Shown: positions 35,938-45,254 of the stretch, one piece after another | How the letters are laid out: every line of letters starts with the position of its first letter | How positions within the stretch are numbered: the first letter of the stretch is position 1 | From: an uncultured Clostridia bacterium | GTDB taxonomy: Bacteria; Bacillota; Clostridia; Oscillospirales; CAG-272 | Length of the DNA: 64,000 nucleotides | Assembly: GCA_946407735.1 (NCBI GenBank) | Contig: CAMJPL010000002.1 | Location: 62,001 to 126,000, forward strand | Reading direction: 5' to 3' | Position numbers and translations under genes: made by a program | The notes under the pieces: generated by a model | Databases searched by the model: none | What the model was told of the DNA's origin: nothing | What the model saw: only the letters and a program-made list of their open reading frames with translations

Positions 35938-38202
35938 TCATCCTATCTTTATCACATGCACGCTTCCGAGCCTGTCGCCTCCGCCTACGGCGAGAAATTT
36001 TTCGTCTGGCGAAAGAGCTATCGACGTCAGAAGGTTCGCGGCGGTCGGGCCGTCGAAGCCGCCGGCGGAGTTGTATGTGAGGATGGCGAGCTGCTTTAAG
36101 CCATCCGTCTCGTCGAAGGAAAAGATCGTCGACACCGAGTCCTTATATCCGGCGACGCCCCAAAGCTTCGTGCGGGCGGCGTTCACCGTCATGCAGCGGA
36201 CGGGGCCGAGCGAGGCGGCGCTGCCGTATGAGAAGACATGCTCCCCGTCTACGACGGCGAAAAGCGCGTCTCCGGTGCCCACCGCGATCCTTCCGCGGCT
36301 CCACGGAGCCGTCGCAGTCGCCACGGCGAGATAACGTCTGCCGATCACCGACGGAAGAGAGATCCCCTCCGGGAGCTCGGCGATCTCACCGGGAAGCCCG
36401 TTCTCCCTGACAAAGGCGACCCGTTCGGCGTCGGAGGCGGATATCGGCGTCAGGCTGTCGAGCGACCAGAGGAAGGCGCTCGGGTTTTCGACATAAAAGC
36501 TGCCGTTTTCCTCAAACGTCCTCGGAAGCCTGCGTCCCATGATCGACCGGATGCAGAAGTATTTCCCGTCGCTTTCGGCGGCCTCCCTTGACGGATAGAC
36601 GCTGTACGGAGTATAGACGATCCTGAACAGGTATTCGTCTTCTCCGTCGCCGGAAAGGCCCCATAGCGAGCCGTCGGCGTCCCAAGCGAGCTTCCTCACC
36701 CTGGATTTCTCGGTAATATCGCCCGGCAGCGACCGCCACAGGCGAACGGGAGATACCACATTCATCGGGAAGGTGGTCGTCGGGTTGTTTACGGACACCT
36801 CCTCGCCGCCCTCGGCGCGGACATAGTTCTTCGCACGCTCGGTCTCCTCGGGAGTGTACGGCACGGCCTTGAGATCGAGAGCCGGGCCCTTGTCGTACAT
36901 ATGCTTGCGGAATTCGCGGAGGTCGATGACAAATACGCCGAGATCGCGCTCGCCGCCTGCGCGCGGACCGTGTCCGCCGCCTATCATGTAGAGGATATCG
37001 TGTACCGTATCGCAGCAGAAGCAGTAGGCCGTCGGCGAATCCCAGTCCGGAGTGCCGATTATGCCCATGTTCTCTGGTCCTCTGCCGCTCTTCAGATCCC
37101 ATCTGATAAGGAACTGAGGGCTGGGAAAATGGTAAAAATCGCAGTTCCCGTTCTCATCCGGCTCGGGCATCTCCTGCTGCGGACCGTTCAGGGCGTACCA
37201 CAGCACGCCCTCGGAATCTATCGCGATCTCGTCAAGCCCCATCGGCGAGCGGCCGAGATCGCTCGTCTGATCGAAGGGCGAGCGCTTTCCTAGAGCCTCG
37301 ACCTTCTTCGTTATGCAGTCGAACCTGAACAGATCCCAGCCGGTGCTGTCGACGAAGACGAACTCATGGTCGGAGATATTGCACGCCTGACTCATGTAGC
37401 GGTAATGCGTGTTGTTCTGATAGCTGTCGGGGTAGAAGGGGCTCACCCACTCAAGGCCCTCGAGCTTCTGCGTGTCAACGTTGACGCGGTAGAGATATCC
37501 CGCCTTGTTCATCGAGTATATATGCCCGTCGGGACCGAGATGCAGGCGGTAGTTGAATATCTCGGCGGCCTTTCCGAGATCCTTCACCGACTTGTCGTCG
37601 AGCCCGTAGCGGTAGACATGCCCGCGCGTGAAGCCGATCATGTACAGGGCGTTGTATTTCGGATCATAGCATGAGCCGTAGATGCTCTCGCGAATTGCCG
37701 GAAGACCGAGATTCTCGCATTTTCCCGTCTTCGGGTCGAAGTGTATGATATACGAGCCGGGGAAGCCTTCCCACGCGTGGTCGATATGCGCCAGCGGCAT
37801 CCATTCGGGATGACCGGGCGCTCCGGCGGTGTTGTGCGTCGTCGCGATTATCGATCCGTCCGGAAGGAAGTTGATCGACGTATGCAGCTTTGAGTGCGGC
37901 TCCTGCTTCTCATACGGCAGGAGCAGCTCCTCCGCCTTCCATCTGACTGCGAAGGAATCGCTGTCGAAATCATACTCGACGAGCCTTGTATGATGTCCCG
38001 GCTTCTCCCACGTCGGGGCGAAGTACATCTTCCCGTCATACGGCGAGCAGATCATGTCCCAGCAGGATGAGTACCCCGCTTCGAGCCCGTCCATCTCGGC
38101 GCGGCTGTGATGCCTGAGGCCGTGCTGGCTGATGAGCCGCATCTTCTCCGGGTCGTCCAGACGCCCGAGGAAGCTCGTGAATTTCATTTTCTTTATATCC
38201 AT
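35938..38202 (-). CDS. Large beta-propeller protein, function unknown
   Basis: 754 residues, no signal peptide. Repeating blades of the form (Y/L)-x-x-D-x-x-S/T-(K/G)-x-(V/C)-x-x-L-G are visible: DPKTGKCENLG, YDDKSVKDLGK, DTQKLEGL, DCITKKVEALG and DLKSGRGPENMG, each ending a four-stranded blade. The C-terminal end (LSPDEKFLAVGGGDRLGSVHV) is YVTN/WD-like. It resembles the cytoplasmic propellers found beside pectin and rhamnogalacturonan genes, including oligogalacturonate-lyase-like proteins, but I cannot identify catalytic residues. An AAGGGA ribosome site precedes the ATG. It ends the minus-strand cluster, after an acetylesterase, so a role in handling acetylated oligosaccharides is plausible. 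Confidence 0.6.
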   Translation of the reverse strand: MDIKKMKFTSFLGRLDDPEKMRLISQHGLRHHSRAEMDGLEAGYSSCWDMICSPYDGKMYFAPTWEKPGHHTRLVEYDFDSDSFAVRWKAEELLLPYEKQEPHSKLHTSINFLPDGSIIATTHNTAGAPGHPEWMPLAHIDHAWEGFPGSYIIHFDPKTGKCENLGLPAIRESIYGSCYDPKYNALYMIGFTRGHVYRYGLDDKSVKDLGKAAEIFNYRLHLGPDGHIYSMNKAGYLYRVNVDTQKLEGLEWVSPFYPDSYQNNTHYRYMSQACNISDHEFVFVDSTGWDLFRFDCITKKVEALGKRSPFDQTSDLGRSPMGLDEIAIDSEGVLWYALNGPQQEMPEPDENGNCDFYHFPSPQFLIRWDLKSGRGPENMGIIGTPDWDSPTAYCFCCDTVHDILYMIGGGHGPRAGGERDLGVFVIDLREFRKHMYDKGPALDLKAVPYTPEETERAKNYVRAEGGEEVSVNNPTTTFPMNVVSPVRLWRSLPGDITEKSRVRKLAWDADGSLWGLSGDGEDEYLFRIVYTPYSVYPSREAAESDGKYFCIRSIMGRRLPRTFEENGSFYVENPSAFLWSLDSLTPISASDAERVAFVRENGLPGEIAELPEGISLPSVIGRRYLAVATATAPWSRGRIAVGTGDALFAVVDGEHVFSYGSAASLGPVRCMTVNAARTKLWGVAGYKDSVSTIFSFDETDGLKQLAILTYNSAGGFDGPTAANLLTSIALSPDEKFLAVGGGDRLGSVHVIKIG

Positions 38203-38236
38203 GGCAGAGTCCCTTTATCATGACGATCGATGTGTG

Positions 38237-40186
38237 TCAGAAGAACAGGCGGGGATGCTCGATGTTGACGAAGCGGTAATTTTCGGCTTCACGGCGGAAG
38301 CGGAATTCCATGCGGTCGATATCACGGTCGAGCTTCGGGAATACGGCGCTGTAAACTCCCCATCCGGCGCCGAGATCGCCTTCCCGGACCAGCGGGAGAT
38401 ACAGCTTCGTATCGCCGGCAACAAGCACGAGAGTCGCTTCGAGCCTGTCGGTGTTGAAGAGATGCACCCTGAGCCCAGAGAATTTCTCAAAATCGAGCTT
38501 CTGATACGGATAGGACCTTACAAAGCATCCGAAATCGGCATTCTCCCCGGCGACGCGCAGACTTGCGGCGTCGATGCGGCGAAACGCGGTGTCGGGGCAT
38601 ATTTCGGAATCACCGAGCGGCTCGAATACCGGGCGGAAGAAGAGATCAAGCACGTCGTCATGCAGCTTCGACGCCCAGCGCGACACCGCTCCGCAGTCGT
38701 ACCACGGGCGGGCTTCGATATTAAGGCAGGCTTCCCTGTCGGTAAAGAAGGGAGCGGCCGGCAGATCCCCGGCGAACAGATTGATCTTCGGCTCCATCGA
38801 CTGCATGCCGTAGGCCGCGTTCTTCGGCTCCGGTATCTCGCCGCACCAGATATCCATCGTGTAATCCCCGGTGATCTCATACTCGGCGGGAAGATACACG
38901 CCGTTTTCACCGGCTATGTACATGCCTCTCAAGCGCTCTCCCGCCGCTGCGCCGACGTGAAGCTTTCCGCCGTCATCGGTGAAATCGAGCTTTATCCGGC
39001 CGCCCTCGATCCGCCATGACTTCAGATATGACGGCGATTTCGCGCCGTCAGCGCCGTACACGTTCGTCATCGCGAGGCGGGCGGCGTATTCCCCGACGTA
39101 ATATTTGTTCGTCGGGTGGATAGGATGGTTGTTTTTGTGATATGCCCAGTCAGGCTCAAGATGCGAGATCGGTATCACGGCGAATTTATCGGGCGACTCC
39201 TTCGCCGTCGTAACGAAGGCGTCGTTAAGATATCCGAGACTGCATTCCCCGGAAGGGCCGTAGGTCCAAGGGTAGATCAGGGACGAGATCATAAAGAAGC
39301 TGTCGGGATCGGCTCCGAAGCGCTTTGAGTAGACCTTGTGATAGAAGCGCAGATAATCGGCGTAGACGCGGTTGTGATACTCCGCCCCGCACTCGTTCTC
39401 ACCCTGATACCATATGACGCCGCGAACCTTCACTCCGGTAAGCGGAGCTATCTTCAGATTGTACTGCGCGCAGGGCTGCTGGAAATTCCCGTCGCCGCGC
39501 GTGTTCCATTTTTCGGCGTCGGGAAATGTGCCGACGCGGCGGCATGTCTCCGTCATCGCGGGATCGGCTTCGATCTCGTCTCGGGGAAGCCATCCGGTGA
39601 TCGGAGTCCATCCCCATGATGAATTGAGGAATCCCACCGGCACGTCGCGTCCGTTATTGAGAGCGGAATAAAGGTCGCAAACGAATTTAAGCCCCATGGC
39701 CGACACGTTCGCGAGTCCTTCGGCGTCGTTTGCGCCGATCCATCTGCCGGGCTGATCCGTCTTCGGCTCCCACGGGAAAAGATTGTCCGGGACGTCGTAG
39801 CTGACGTTGTAGACGCGGATATTCTTTCCCGACACGGCTTCGTAAAGCTTATCGGCGTCCGGGATAAAGGCGTTCGTCAGCTCCATATTCGACTGCCCCG
39901 ACGCAAGCCACAGCTCGCCGAAGAGTATATCATCGAGCGTTACCGTCTCACCTCCGCCGGATATGACGAGCGAATATCTTATAAATGACGCTTCGGGAGT
40001 GGAAACGCTGACGGAAAATGCGCCGCCATCACCGGCTGAGCCTGACGAGCTGGCGATCTCCTCCCCTCCGGGAGCGACGACGGAAACGCGGATCTCGTCC
40101 CGAAAAGACGCGGTCCCGGAAACGACGAGCGATGACGACGCCTGATACAGGGCGCCTGACGAAAACACCTGAGGAAGCTTTATCAT
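38237..40186 (-). CDS. Sialate O-acetylesterase-like (SASA/DUF303) carbohydrate esterase
   Basis: 649 residues, cytoplasmic. SGNH-type esterase of the SASA family: the nucleophile Ser about 99 lies in LASGQSNMEL, block III is GVIWYQGENE, and the catalytic His is in HPIHPTNKYYVGEYAA. An N-terminal beta-sandwich precedes the catalytic domain and a C-terminal beta-rich extension of about 150 residues follows. The family removes acetyl groups from sugars such as sialic acid, xylan or pectin units. It lies 64 bases downstream of the URO-D gene with no promoter in the gap, and 34 bases ahead of the propeller gene, so all three share a transcript. Confidence 0.85.
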   Translation of the reverse strand: MIKLPQVFSSGALYQASSSLVVSGTASFRDEIRVSVVAPGGEEIASSSGSAGDGGAFSVSVSTPEASFIRYSLVISGGGETVTLDDILFGELWLASGQSNMELTNAFIPDADKLYEAVSGKNIRVYNVSYDVPDNLFPWEPKTDQPGRWIGANDAEGLANVSAMGLKFVCDLYSALNNGRDVPVGFLNSSWGWTPITGWLPRDEIEADPAMTETCRRVGTFPDAEKWNTRGDGNFQQPCAQYNLKIAPLTGVKVRGVIWYQGENECGAEYHNRVYADYLRFYHKVYSKRFGADPDSFFMISSLIYPWTYGPSGECSLGYLNDAFVTTAKESPDKFAVIPISHLEPDWAYHKNNHPIHPTNKYYVGEYAARLAMTNVYGADGAKSPSYLKSWRIEGGRIKLDFTDDGGKLHVGAAAGERLRGMYIAGENGVYLPAEYEITGDYTMDIWCGEIPEPKNAAYGMQSMEPKINLFAGDLPAAPFFTDREACLNIEARPWYDCGAVSRWASKLHDDVLDLFFRPVFEPLGDSEICPDTAFRRIDAASLRVAGENADFGCFVRSYPYQKLDFEKFSGLRVHLFNTDRLEATLVLVAGDTKLYLPLVREGDLGAGWGVYSAVFPKLDRDIDRMEFRFRREAENYRFVNIEHPRLFF

Positions 40187-40250
40187 ACCGGTCTCCTTGA
40201 TTTAAACCGTCGGTCAATGATTCGTTCTGCTGCTGCCGCCTGATATCGGC

Positions 40251-41261
40251 TTATTCTCTCGCGGCTTCTGCCATGGCGAGAATGTTTTCCGCCGGGACGT
40301 TCGGCAGGACCTCCTCGTGGCTCGGTGAAATGACGATGTTCGGGCCGAGGAGCTCTCTCACCCTGTACACCTCGTCCTTTATCTGCTGAGGCGTAGCGCG
40401 GACAAAGAAACTCTGGGCGTCGATGCCTCCGACGAAGGCGATGTCATGCTTGAACTGCGACAGCTCGTCGGCGCTCATCCCGGCAGCCTTGGCCTGTATC
40501 GGATGGAGCACGTCGACCCCGGCGTCGATGAGATCTGGGATTATGCGGTAGATCGAACCGCATGAATGGAGCATTATCTTCTTTCCGTATTTCTTTCCGA
40601 CCGCGATCAGCCGCTTGAAGGACGGCATGACGAACTTCCTGAACAGCTCCGGCGATATGAACAGATCCCTCTGCGTGCCGAAATCGTTGCCGAAGAACAT
40701 GGCGTCCGCCCTGTCGCCGAGAGAGGCGAAGAACTTCTCGTTCGCGGCGACGTAATAGTCGACGATATGCTCGGTGGCCGCCTCGACGACCTCCGGGCAC
40801 TCATACATCTTGATGAAATAGTTCTCCATGCCGAAGAAATCGGCGACCTGATGGAAGAACGGACACCACATCCCGGTGAACACCATCTTGTCCGGGAATT
40901 TCTCTGTCTGTTTGTAGATATCGGTGAAATCGCAGTAATCGGGATCCGGCCACGGGTATTTCTCGATATCGGCGACGGTCTCGGCGTCGGCGAAGCAGCC
41001 GCCGGCGCTCAGAGTATGCCGCTCGACGCCGTATGACGGGTCGATCGCCGCCCTGCCCTCCGGATGATGATAGCCGCTGTCGGCGGTGATCCATCGGCAG
41101 TCGTCGTCGAGGTATTCGTATATAGCCTCCCTCGTCGGCTCTATCCCCCATTTTTCGGCGTATATCGGTATGGTCCTGTCGTTCGGATGACCTGTCCACA
41201 TCGCGCCGCCCGACGCGCTCCTGCGCTCGAATATCTGCAGTACCTTTTCTCTCGAAGTCAT
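40251..41261 (-). CDS. Uroporphyrinogen decarboxylase-family (MtaA/CmuA-like) protein, copy 1
   Basis: 336 residues. The start MTSREKVLQIFERR and the barrel motif MLHSCGSIYRIIPDLIDAGVD (His about 231, Cys about 233) identify the COG0407 URO-D/methylcobamide methyltransferase family. The C-terminal position where MtaA has a third zinc ligand Cys reads ISPSHEEVLPNVPAENI, so His replaces Cys. That argues against both true haem synthesis and classic MtaA activity. Substrate unknown. It has its own promoter at 41342-41314, whose -35 overlaps the stop of the kinase-like gene, and is followed by the esterase and propeller genes. Confidence 0.85.
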   Translation of the reverse strand: MTSREKVLQIFERRSASGGAMWTGHPNDRTIPIYAEKWGIEPTREAIYEYLDDDCRWITADSGYHHPEGRAAIDPSYGVERHTLSAGGCFADAETVADIEKYPWPDPDYCDFTDIYKQTEKFPDKMVFTGMWCPFFHQVADFFGMENYFIKMYECPEVVEAATEHIVDYYVAANEKFFASLGDRADAMFFGNDFGTQRDLFISPELFRKFVMPSFKRLIAVGKKYGKKIMLHSCGSIYRIIPDLIDAGVDVLHPIQAKAAGMSADELSQFKHDIAFVGGIDAQSFFVRATPQQIKDEVYRVRELLGPNIVISPSHEEVLPNVPAENILAMAEAARE

Positions 41262-41313
41262 GCCTTTACCCCGCTTTTATCAAGACATCTCCAAAATATG
41301 ATTGCCGCCGTAT

Positions 41314-41342
41314 ATTATATCATATCCGGCGCCGGTTTTCAA
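41314..41342 (-). promoter_or_regulatory. Sigma-A promoter for URO-D copy 1, esterase and propeller genes
   Basis: Minus strand TTGAAA (41342-41337), 17-base spacer, TATAAT (41319-41314), with a TGA extended -10. Confidence 0.75.
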
Positions 41343-42283
41343 GATGACGCCGTGATATCTCCGCCCCGATTTCGCTTCGCGTCCTCATCCAGCATCCTTG
41401 AAGCGTACCTTGCCGCCGCTTCCTCGGGCGGTACCGTCGGCAGGATTATCTCGGCTTTGCCGAGCCGCTGTCTTACAAGCGACTCGAATTCCTCACGCAC
41501 GATCATGTTTTTCCGGAGCACGCTGCCGTAGATTCCTATCCTGCCGCTTCCGCACCACTGCGCGAGCGTCACGGCGTATGACGAGAGATATCGTGCGGCT
41601 TTTTTCAGTATCTCTTTTGCCGCGGCGTCCCCTGATTCGGCGCAGGCGGCGACCTCGGCGGAAAATCCGGCTATTTCCAGCCCCTCGGCGCCGTAGAATA
41701 CGTTGATGAGCTTTCTCGGCTCGGATACTCCGAAATATGACATAAGCGCGTCTGTAAGCGCCGTTTTAGGAGATATGCCGTCGGCCGCCCTCAGCGCCGC
41801 CTTGATGCCGCCGAGAGCGATGTAGTACCCGCCGCCCTCATCGCCGGTAAGACGTCCCCATCCCCCGGCCACCCGCACCTCGCCAGACTCGCGGCAGGCT
41901 ATCGCCATAGCCCCGGTGCCGGATATCACGGAGACACCGGGACCGTCTCCGCCAGTCAGCCCGATAAGCGACATATACGCGTCGCTGTGTACATAAACCG
42001 GGCAGGAAAGCTCACGGCGAAGCGAATCATAGAAGCGGGACGCGCCTTCCCCGGAGCCGGACAGCGAGTCGTCGATAGACGGGTCGCCGATACCGACTGC
42101 AGCTATCTCATCCATGGGGATGCGAAGTCCTCTCACCGCCGAGATGAGATTTTCGAGCGCTTCGCTATCGGGTATAAAATTATAGTTCATCGGGCCTGCC
42201 GTCGAAGACGATATCATCGCTCCTCCGCGATACGCCGAAGCCCTGGTTTTCGTGCCGCCGCCGTCTATGCCAACGAAATACAT
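41339..42283 (-). CDS. BadF/BcrA-type ATPase, N-acetylglucosamine-kinase-like
   Basis: 314 residues of the ASKHA fold. The phosphate-1 motif is VGIDGGGTKTRA at the N-terminus; the phosphate-2 region is VISGTGAMAIA; GGWGRLTGDEGGGYYIA is the strongly conserved motif of eukaryotic-type GlcNAc kinases and BadF/BcrA proteins; the adenosine motif is IGIYGSVLRKN. The likely role is phosphorylation of an amino sugar or other monosaccharide released from glycans. There are no cysteines of the kind that bind an iron-sulphur cluster in benzoyl-CoA reductase activators, so the kinase reading is preferred. It has its own promoter. Confidence 0.8.
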   Translation of the reverse strand: MYFVGIDGGGTKTRASAYRGGAMISSSTAGPMNYNFIPDSEALENLISAVRGLRIPMDEIAAVGIGDPSIDDSLSGSGEGASRFYDSLRRELSCPVYVHSDAYMSLIGLTGGDGPGVSVISGTGAMAIACRESGEVRVAGGWGRLTGDEGGGYYIALGGIKAALRAADGISPKTALTDALMSYFGVSEPRKLINVFYGAEGLEIAGFSAEVAACAESGDAAAKEILKKAARYLSSYAVTLAQWCGSGRIGIYGSVLRKNMIVREEFESLVRQRLGKAEIILPTVPPEEAAARYASRMLDEDAKRNRGGDITASS

Positions 42284-42315
42284 GTCTGCCTCTCCGTGTC
42301 GTTTTATCAGTCTAT

Positions 42316-42344
42316 ATTATACCGCATTTATCTCCGTTTGTCCA
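42316..42344 (-). promoter_or_regulatory. Sigma-A promoter for the GlcNAc-kinase-like gene
   Basis: Minus strand TGGACA (42344-42339), 17-base spacer, TATAAT (42321-42316). It begins only 38 bases after the stop of the 50-residue lipoprotein stub. Confidence 0.7.
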
Positions 42345-42381
42345 TGCCTTTTCGCGATATGAGAAAGAAGCCGATAAGATC

Positions 42382-42534
42382 CTACGTGTCCGCGCCTTCG
42401 GCCGCCGTACTTTCGGATATGCCTGCCTCCGTCACGGGAGCGGGCTCAGCATCGGCGCTCTCGCCGCAGCCGAAAGCGAAGGCGGCGGTCACGGCTGCCG
42501 CCGACATAAGTGAAATCAACTTGATGCGATCCAT
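42382..42534 (-). pseudogene. 50-residue stub of a solute-binding lipoprotein
   Basis: ATG at 42534, stop TAG at 42384-42382, preceded by AGAGG at a spacing of 8. The peptide starts MDRIKLISLMSAAAVTAAFA, continues FGCGES, and ends in an acidic Ala/Glu/Thr/Pro stretch. This is the signal peptide, lipidation Cys and tether that begin every solute-binding protein in this window, but the binding domain is absent. It lies 45 bases after the stop of a complete binding protein. Either a truncated tandem copy or, less likely, a genuine small lipoprotein. Confidence 0.65.
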
Positions 42535-42578
42535 AAAAAAACCTCTAAGTGATGAACTCAAATGATTATTAATCCGGA

Positions 42579-44069
42579 TCAGCCCTGCTCCGCCTCCAGC
42601 TTCGCGATGGCCTTGGCGATCTTTTTGTTGGCGGCGCTTACCTGCTTTTCGCAGGTCGATGAGAAGTTCGTCTTCTTGTTCGAGAGCAGGTCGGCGATCA
42701 GGTTTCCGGCTCCGAACTGACCGTTGTACTCATAGGCGAGATTCTTCTTCGTCACGTCGTGTATGATGTCGATGCATTTTCCCGAGTCAGAGTCGCGGGA
42801 GTATTTCGTCTTCATCGCCGTCTCATAGAACGGCTCGACGACCGACCTGAACGATTCGGAGCACATAGCCTCTATCACAGCGCAGACCTCGGGGACATTT
42901 TTGCAGGTGATCGGGATCGTGACGAAGCTTGACGAGTTGTGCAGGAGGTTGTGATATTCGGTCTGATCCTCGTCGAGCTTGGGATACGGGATTATCCCGT
43001 AATCGTCCTCCATCTTGCGGAGCTCGTCGGAAAACGCCGCCATAAGCTGACTTGCGTGGAAGAAGGTGTGTCTCTGCGCGAAATCGGAATTCGGGACATA
43101 ATCCGTCTGATAGACATTCCCCATAGTATCGAACAGCAGCTGATACAGTTTATCCGTCGCCTTCTGCCCGCGGTCTATATCATAGTCGAGCACCGGGTAG
43201 CCGTTTTCGTCTCTGTAATAGTGCCTGACGTCGAAGCCGTATTCGGAGTGCTTGAGATACTCGGCGTTGCCGAGCTTCAGCCCGTACAGATCGCCGTCAT
43301 TTACCGCGCTGTCGCCGTTAAGATCCTGATATGCGCCGGACGAAAGCTCGATCAGCCTGTCGACGGTCCAGTCTCCGCCGATGACGGTCTCGTAAAGATC
43401 GTTCGGGTCGCCGTACAGATCGGCGTATATGTTCTTATTAAAGTAATAGCATCCTGCCTTGAGATAATTCGACAGCGCGATATCCCCGACGAGATATTTG
43501 CGTTCCTTTCCGTCGAAGGAAACCTCGGCCATAGCCTCCTCCCACCACCAGGGCTGGGAGTAGTCGAGATACTCGGAATCCTTAAGATCGGTGAACAGCG
43601 CGCCGCGGTTCGACTGTATCGTGGCGTTCCCAGCAGCGAAGACGATCTGCCAGACGTCGTCGCCGGCCATGATAACGGTATTCAGCTCGCTGCTGAAATC
43701 AGTCCATTTTTCCTGCGGCGAGTCTGACCACTTTATATCGGCGTTCAGCCGCTCAGCGACCGATTTCGTCCGACGGTATACAGCGTCGAGGACGACGTCT
43801 CCGGTCTCCTCCCCCTTGCCGATGATGTCATATGTCTCGAAGCTGAACGAATATATCTGCACCGTCATCCCGCCGAGATCGAGATCCTCCGGCAGGTTAT
43901 CCTTCACCGAGGCGTTCCCGGTGTCTTCTACCTCAGCCGATGTGACATCGGCCACGACAGCGGACTGCGGCACGGTTTCCGATACCTTATCTCCGGCGCC
44001 GTCCGAGCATGATACGGCGATCCCTGACAGAAGAAGCAGCGCGAGCATGGCTGACAATGTTTTTTTCAT
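42579..44069 (-). CDS. Extracellular solute-binding lipoprotein
   Basis: 496 residues from the ATG at 44069 (MKKTLSAMLALLLLSG); an in-frame ATG at 44105 would put 12 extra residues before the signal peptide and is rejected. Lipobox GIAVSC (Cys 21). The binding domain begins DLPEDLDLGGMTVQIYSF, and the conserved helix is GDVVLDAVYRRTKSVAERLN. The EF-hand-like loop is DLNGDSAVNDGD near 247, followed by LYGL. It has its own promoter. Next downstream are the 50-residue stub and then the kinase-like gene, so a link to amino-sugar uptake is possible. Confidence 0.85.
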   Translation of the reverse strand: MKKTLSAMLALLLLSGIAVSCSDGAGDKVSETVPQSAVVADVTSAEVEDTGNASVKDNLPEDLDLGGMTVQIYSFSFETYDIIGKGEETGDVVLDAVYRRTKSVAERLNADIKWSDSPQEKWTDFSSELNTVIMAGDDVWQIVFAAGNATIQSNRGALFTDLKDSEYLDYSQPWWWEEAMAEVSFDGKERKYLVGDIALSNYLKAGCYYFNKNIYADLYGDPNDLYETVIGGDWTVDRLIELSSGAYQDLNGDSAVNDGDLYGLKLGNAEYLKHSEYGFDVRHYYRDENGYPVLDYDIDRGQKATDKLYQLLFDTMGNVYQTDYVPNSDFAQRHTFFHASQLMAAFSDELRKMEDDYGIIPYPKLDEDQTEYHNLLHNSSSFVTIPITCKNVPEVCAVIEAMCSESFRSVVEPFYETAMKTKYSRDSDSGKCIDIIHDVTKKNLAYEYNGQFGAGNLIADLLSNKKTNFSSTCEKQVSAANKKIAKAIAKLEAEQG

Positions 44070-44135
44070 ATTTATACCCCACATGACATACGGTAAGTGA
44101 TTCAACTCATATGGCTCTGCCGGATGACATGAATA

Positions 44136-44164
44136 ATTATATCATAGCCGATATAAAAATGCAA
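44136..44164 (-). promoter_or_regulatory. Sigma-A promoter for the solute-binding lipoprotein
   Basis: Minus strand TTGCAT (44164-44159), 17-base spacer, TATAAT (44141-44136), with a TGA extended -10. Confidence 0.7.
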
Positions 44165-44184
44165 CAGACAATTCACTTCCGATC

Positions 44185-44225
44185 AAAAAAGCCGCCGCGT
44201 CCGATCCGTCTTCGGACGCGGCGGC
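44185..44225 (-). terminator. Rho-independent terminator after msrAB
   Basis: A perfect 14-bp GC stem (44191-44204 with 44212-44225) and a 7-base loop, followed on the minus strand by TTTTTTGATC. Confidence 0.9.
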
Positions 44226-44248
44226 AATGATCCGCCTCTGAGCTGCCG

Positions 44249-45199
44249 TCAGCCGTCCCCGCCGTCAAGCAGCTTTTTGTATTCTCCGTATCCTTCCTTT
44301 TCGAGATTGCCGTACGGCACGAATCGCAGCGCCGCCGAGTTTATGCAGTATCTGAGACCGCCTCTATCCTTCGGGCCGTCGCCGAAGACATGTCCGAGGT
44401 GCGAGTCCGCTTCGGAGCTTCTGACCTCGGTGCGGATCCTGCCGAGGCTGGTGTCGACGCTCTCGGTGAGCGCCGCGCCGTCGACCGGCTTTGAGAAGGC
44501 CGGCCAGCCGCACCCGGAATCGAATTTATCGGCGGATGTGAACAGCGGCTGACCGCTGACGATATCGACGTAAAGCCCCTTCTCGAAGAAATCGTCGTAC
44601 TCACCGGTAAAGGGCATTTCGGTGGCGGCGTTCTGCGTAACATCGAAGGCGAGATCGCCGATGCGGCTTTTTAGCTCTTCCGCCGATTCGGCGGTCTTCT
44701 CCCGCTCGGCTATGTGGAAATACTTCTCCGGGATATGGCAGTAGCCGTCCGGGTTCTTTTCGAGGTATTTCTGATGGTATTCCTCGGCAGAAAAGAAATT
44801 CCTTATCGGCTCCTTACCGACTGCGAGCTTCGCCCCGTATTTTTCCTCCTGAGCCTTATAAACGGCGTCGATATCGCCGAGCTGGCTCTCGTCCGCGTAG
44901 TATATCCCGGTGCGGTACTGGATCCCCGAATCGCCGCCCTGACGGTTGACCGACAGCGGGTCGATGACGGTGAAATAGAATTCCAGAAGCCGCCTGAGGG
45001 AGATGACGTCCTCGTCGTAATCGACGCGCACCGTCTCGGCGTGACCGCTGTCGGAGCAGACATCGCGATAGCTCGGCTTTCTGTCGGGCCCGTTCGCGTA
45101 GCCGACCTCAGTTTTCACCACTCCGTTGAACTGATCGAGGAATTTCTGCATCCCCCAGAAGCATCCGCCGGCGAGATATATCGTTTTTATGTTTCCCAT
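44249..45199 (-). CDS. msrAB: Bifunctional methionine sulfoxide reductase MsrA-MsrB
   Basis: 316 residues. The N-terminal MsrA domain (about 1-160) has the GGCFWGM motif with catalytic Cys 13 and reduces the S-epimer of methionine sulfoxide. The C-terminal MsrB domain (about 170-305) has [26 protein letters not shown] and the catalytic Cys about 285 in LRYCINS, and reduces the R-epimer. The two zinc-binding CxxC pairs of some MsrB proteins are absent, which is common. No signal peptide, so it repairs cytoplasmic proteins. A GGAGAAAAGC ribosome site lies before the ATG. It is last in a minus-strand series and ends at a strong terminator. Confidence 0.95.
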   Translation of the reverse strand: MGNIKTIYLAGGCFWGMQKFLDQFNGVVKTEVGYANGPDRKPSYRDVCSDSGHAETVRVDYDEDVISLRRLLEFYFTVIDPLSVNRQGGDSGIQYRTGIYYADESQLGDIDAVYKAQEEKYGAKLAVGKEPIRNFFSAEEYHQKYLEKNPDGYCHIPEKYFHIAEREKTAESAEELKSRIGDLAFDVTQNAATEMPFTGEYDDFFEKGLYVDIVSGQPLFTSADKFDSGCGWPAFSKPVDGAALTESVDTSLGRIRTEVRSSEADSHLGHVFGDGPKDRGGLRYCINSAALRFVPYGNLEKEGYGEYKKLLDGGDG

Positions 45200-45254
45200 A
45201 GCTTTTCTCCGTTGTGTCGCAATGTAACCTGCAGCGCGGTGTCAATCCAGCATA

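Noticed and set aside
41987-42565. 192-codon plus-strand frame spanning the kinase promoter
   Set aside because: The minus strand holds the kinase-like gene, its promoter and the lipoprotein stub; the plus frame has no supporting signals.
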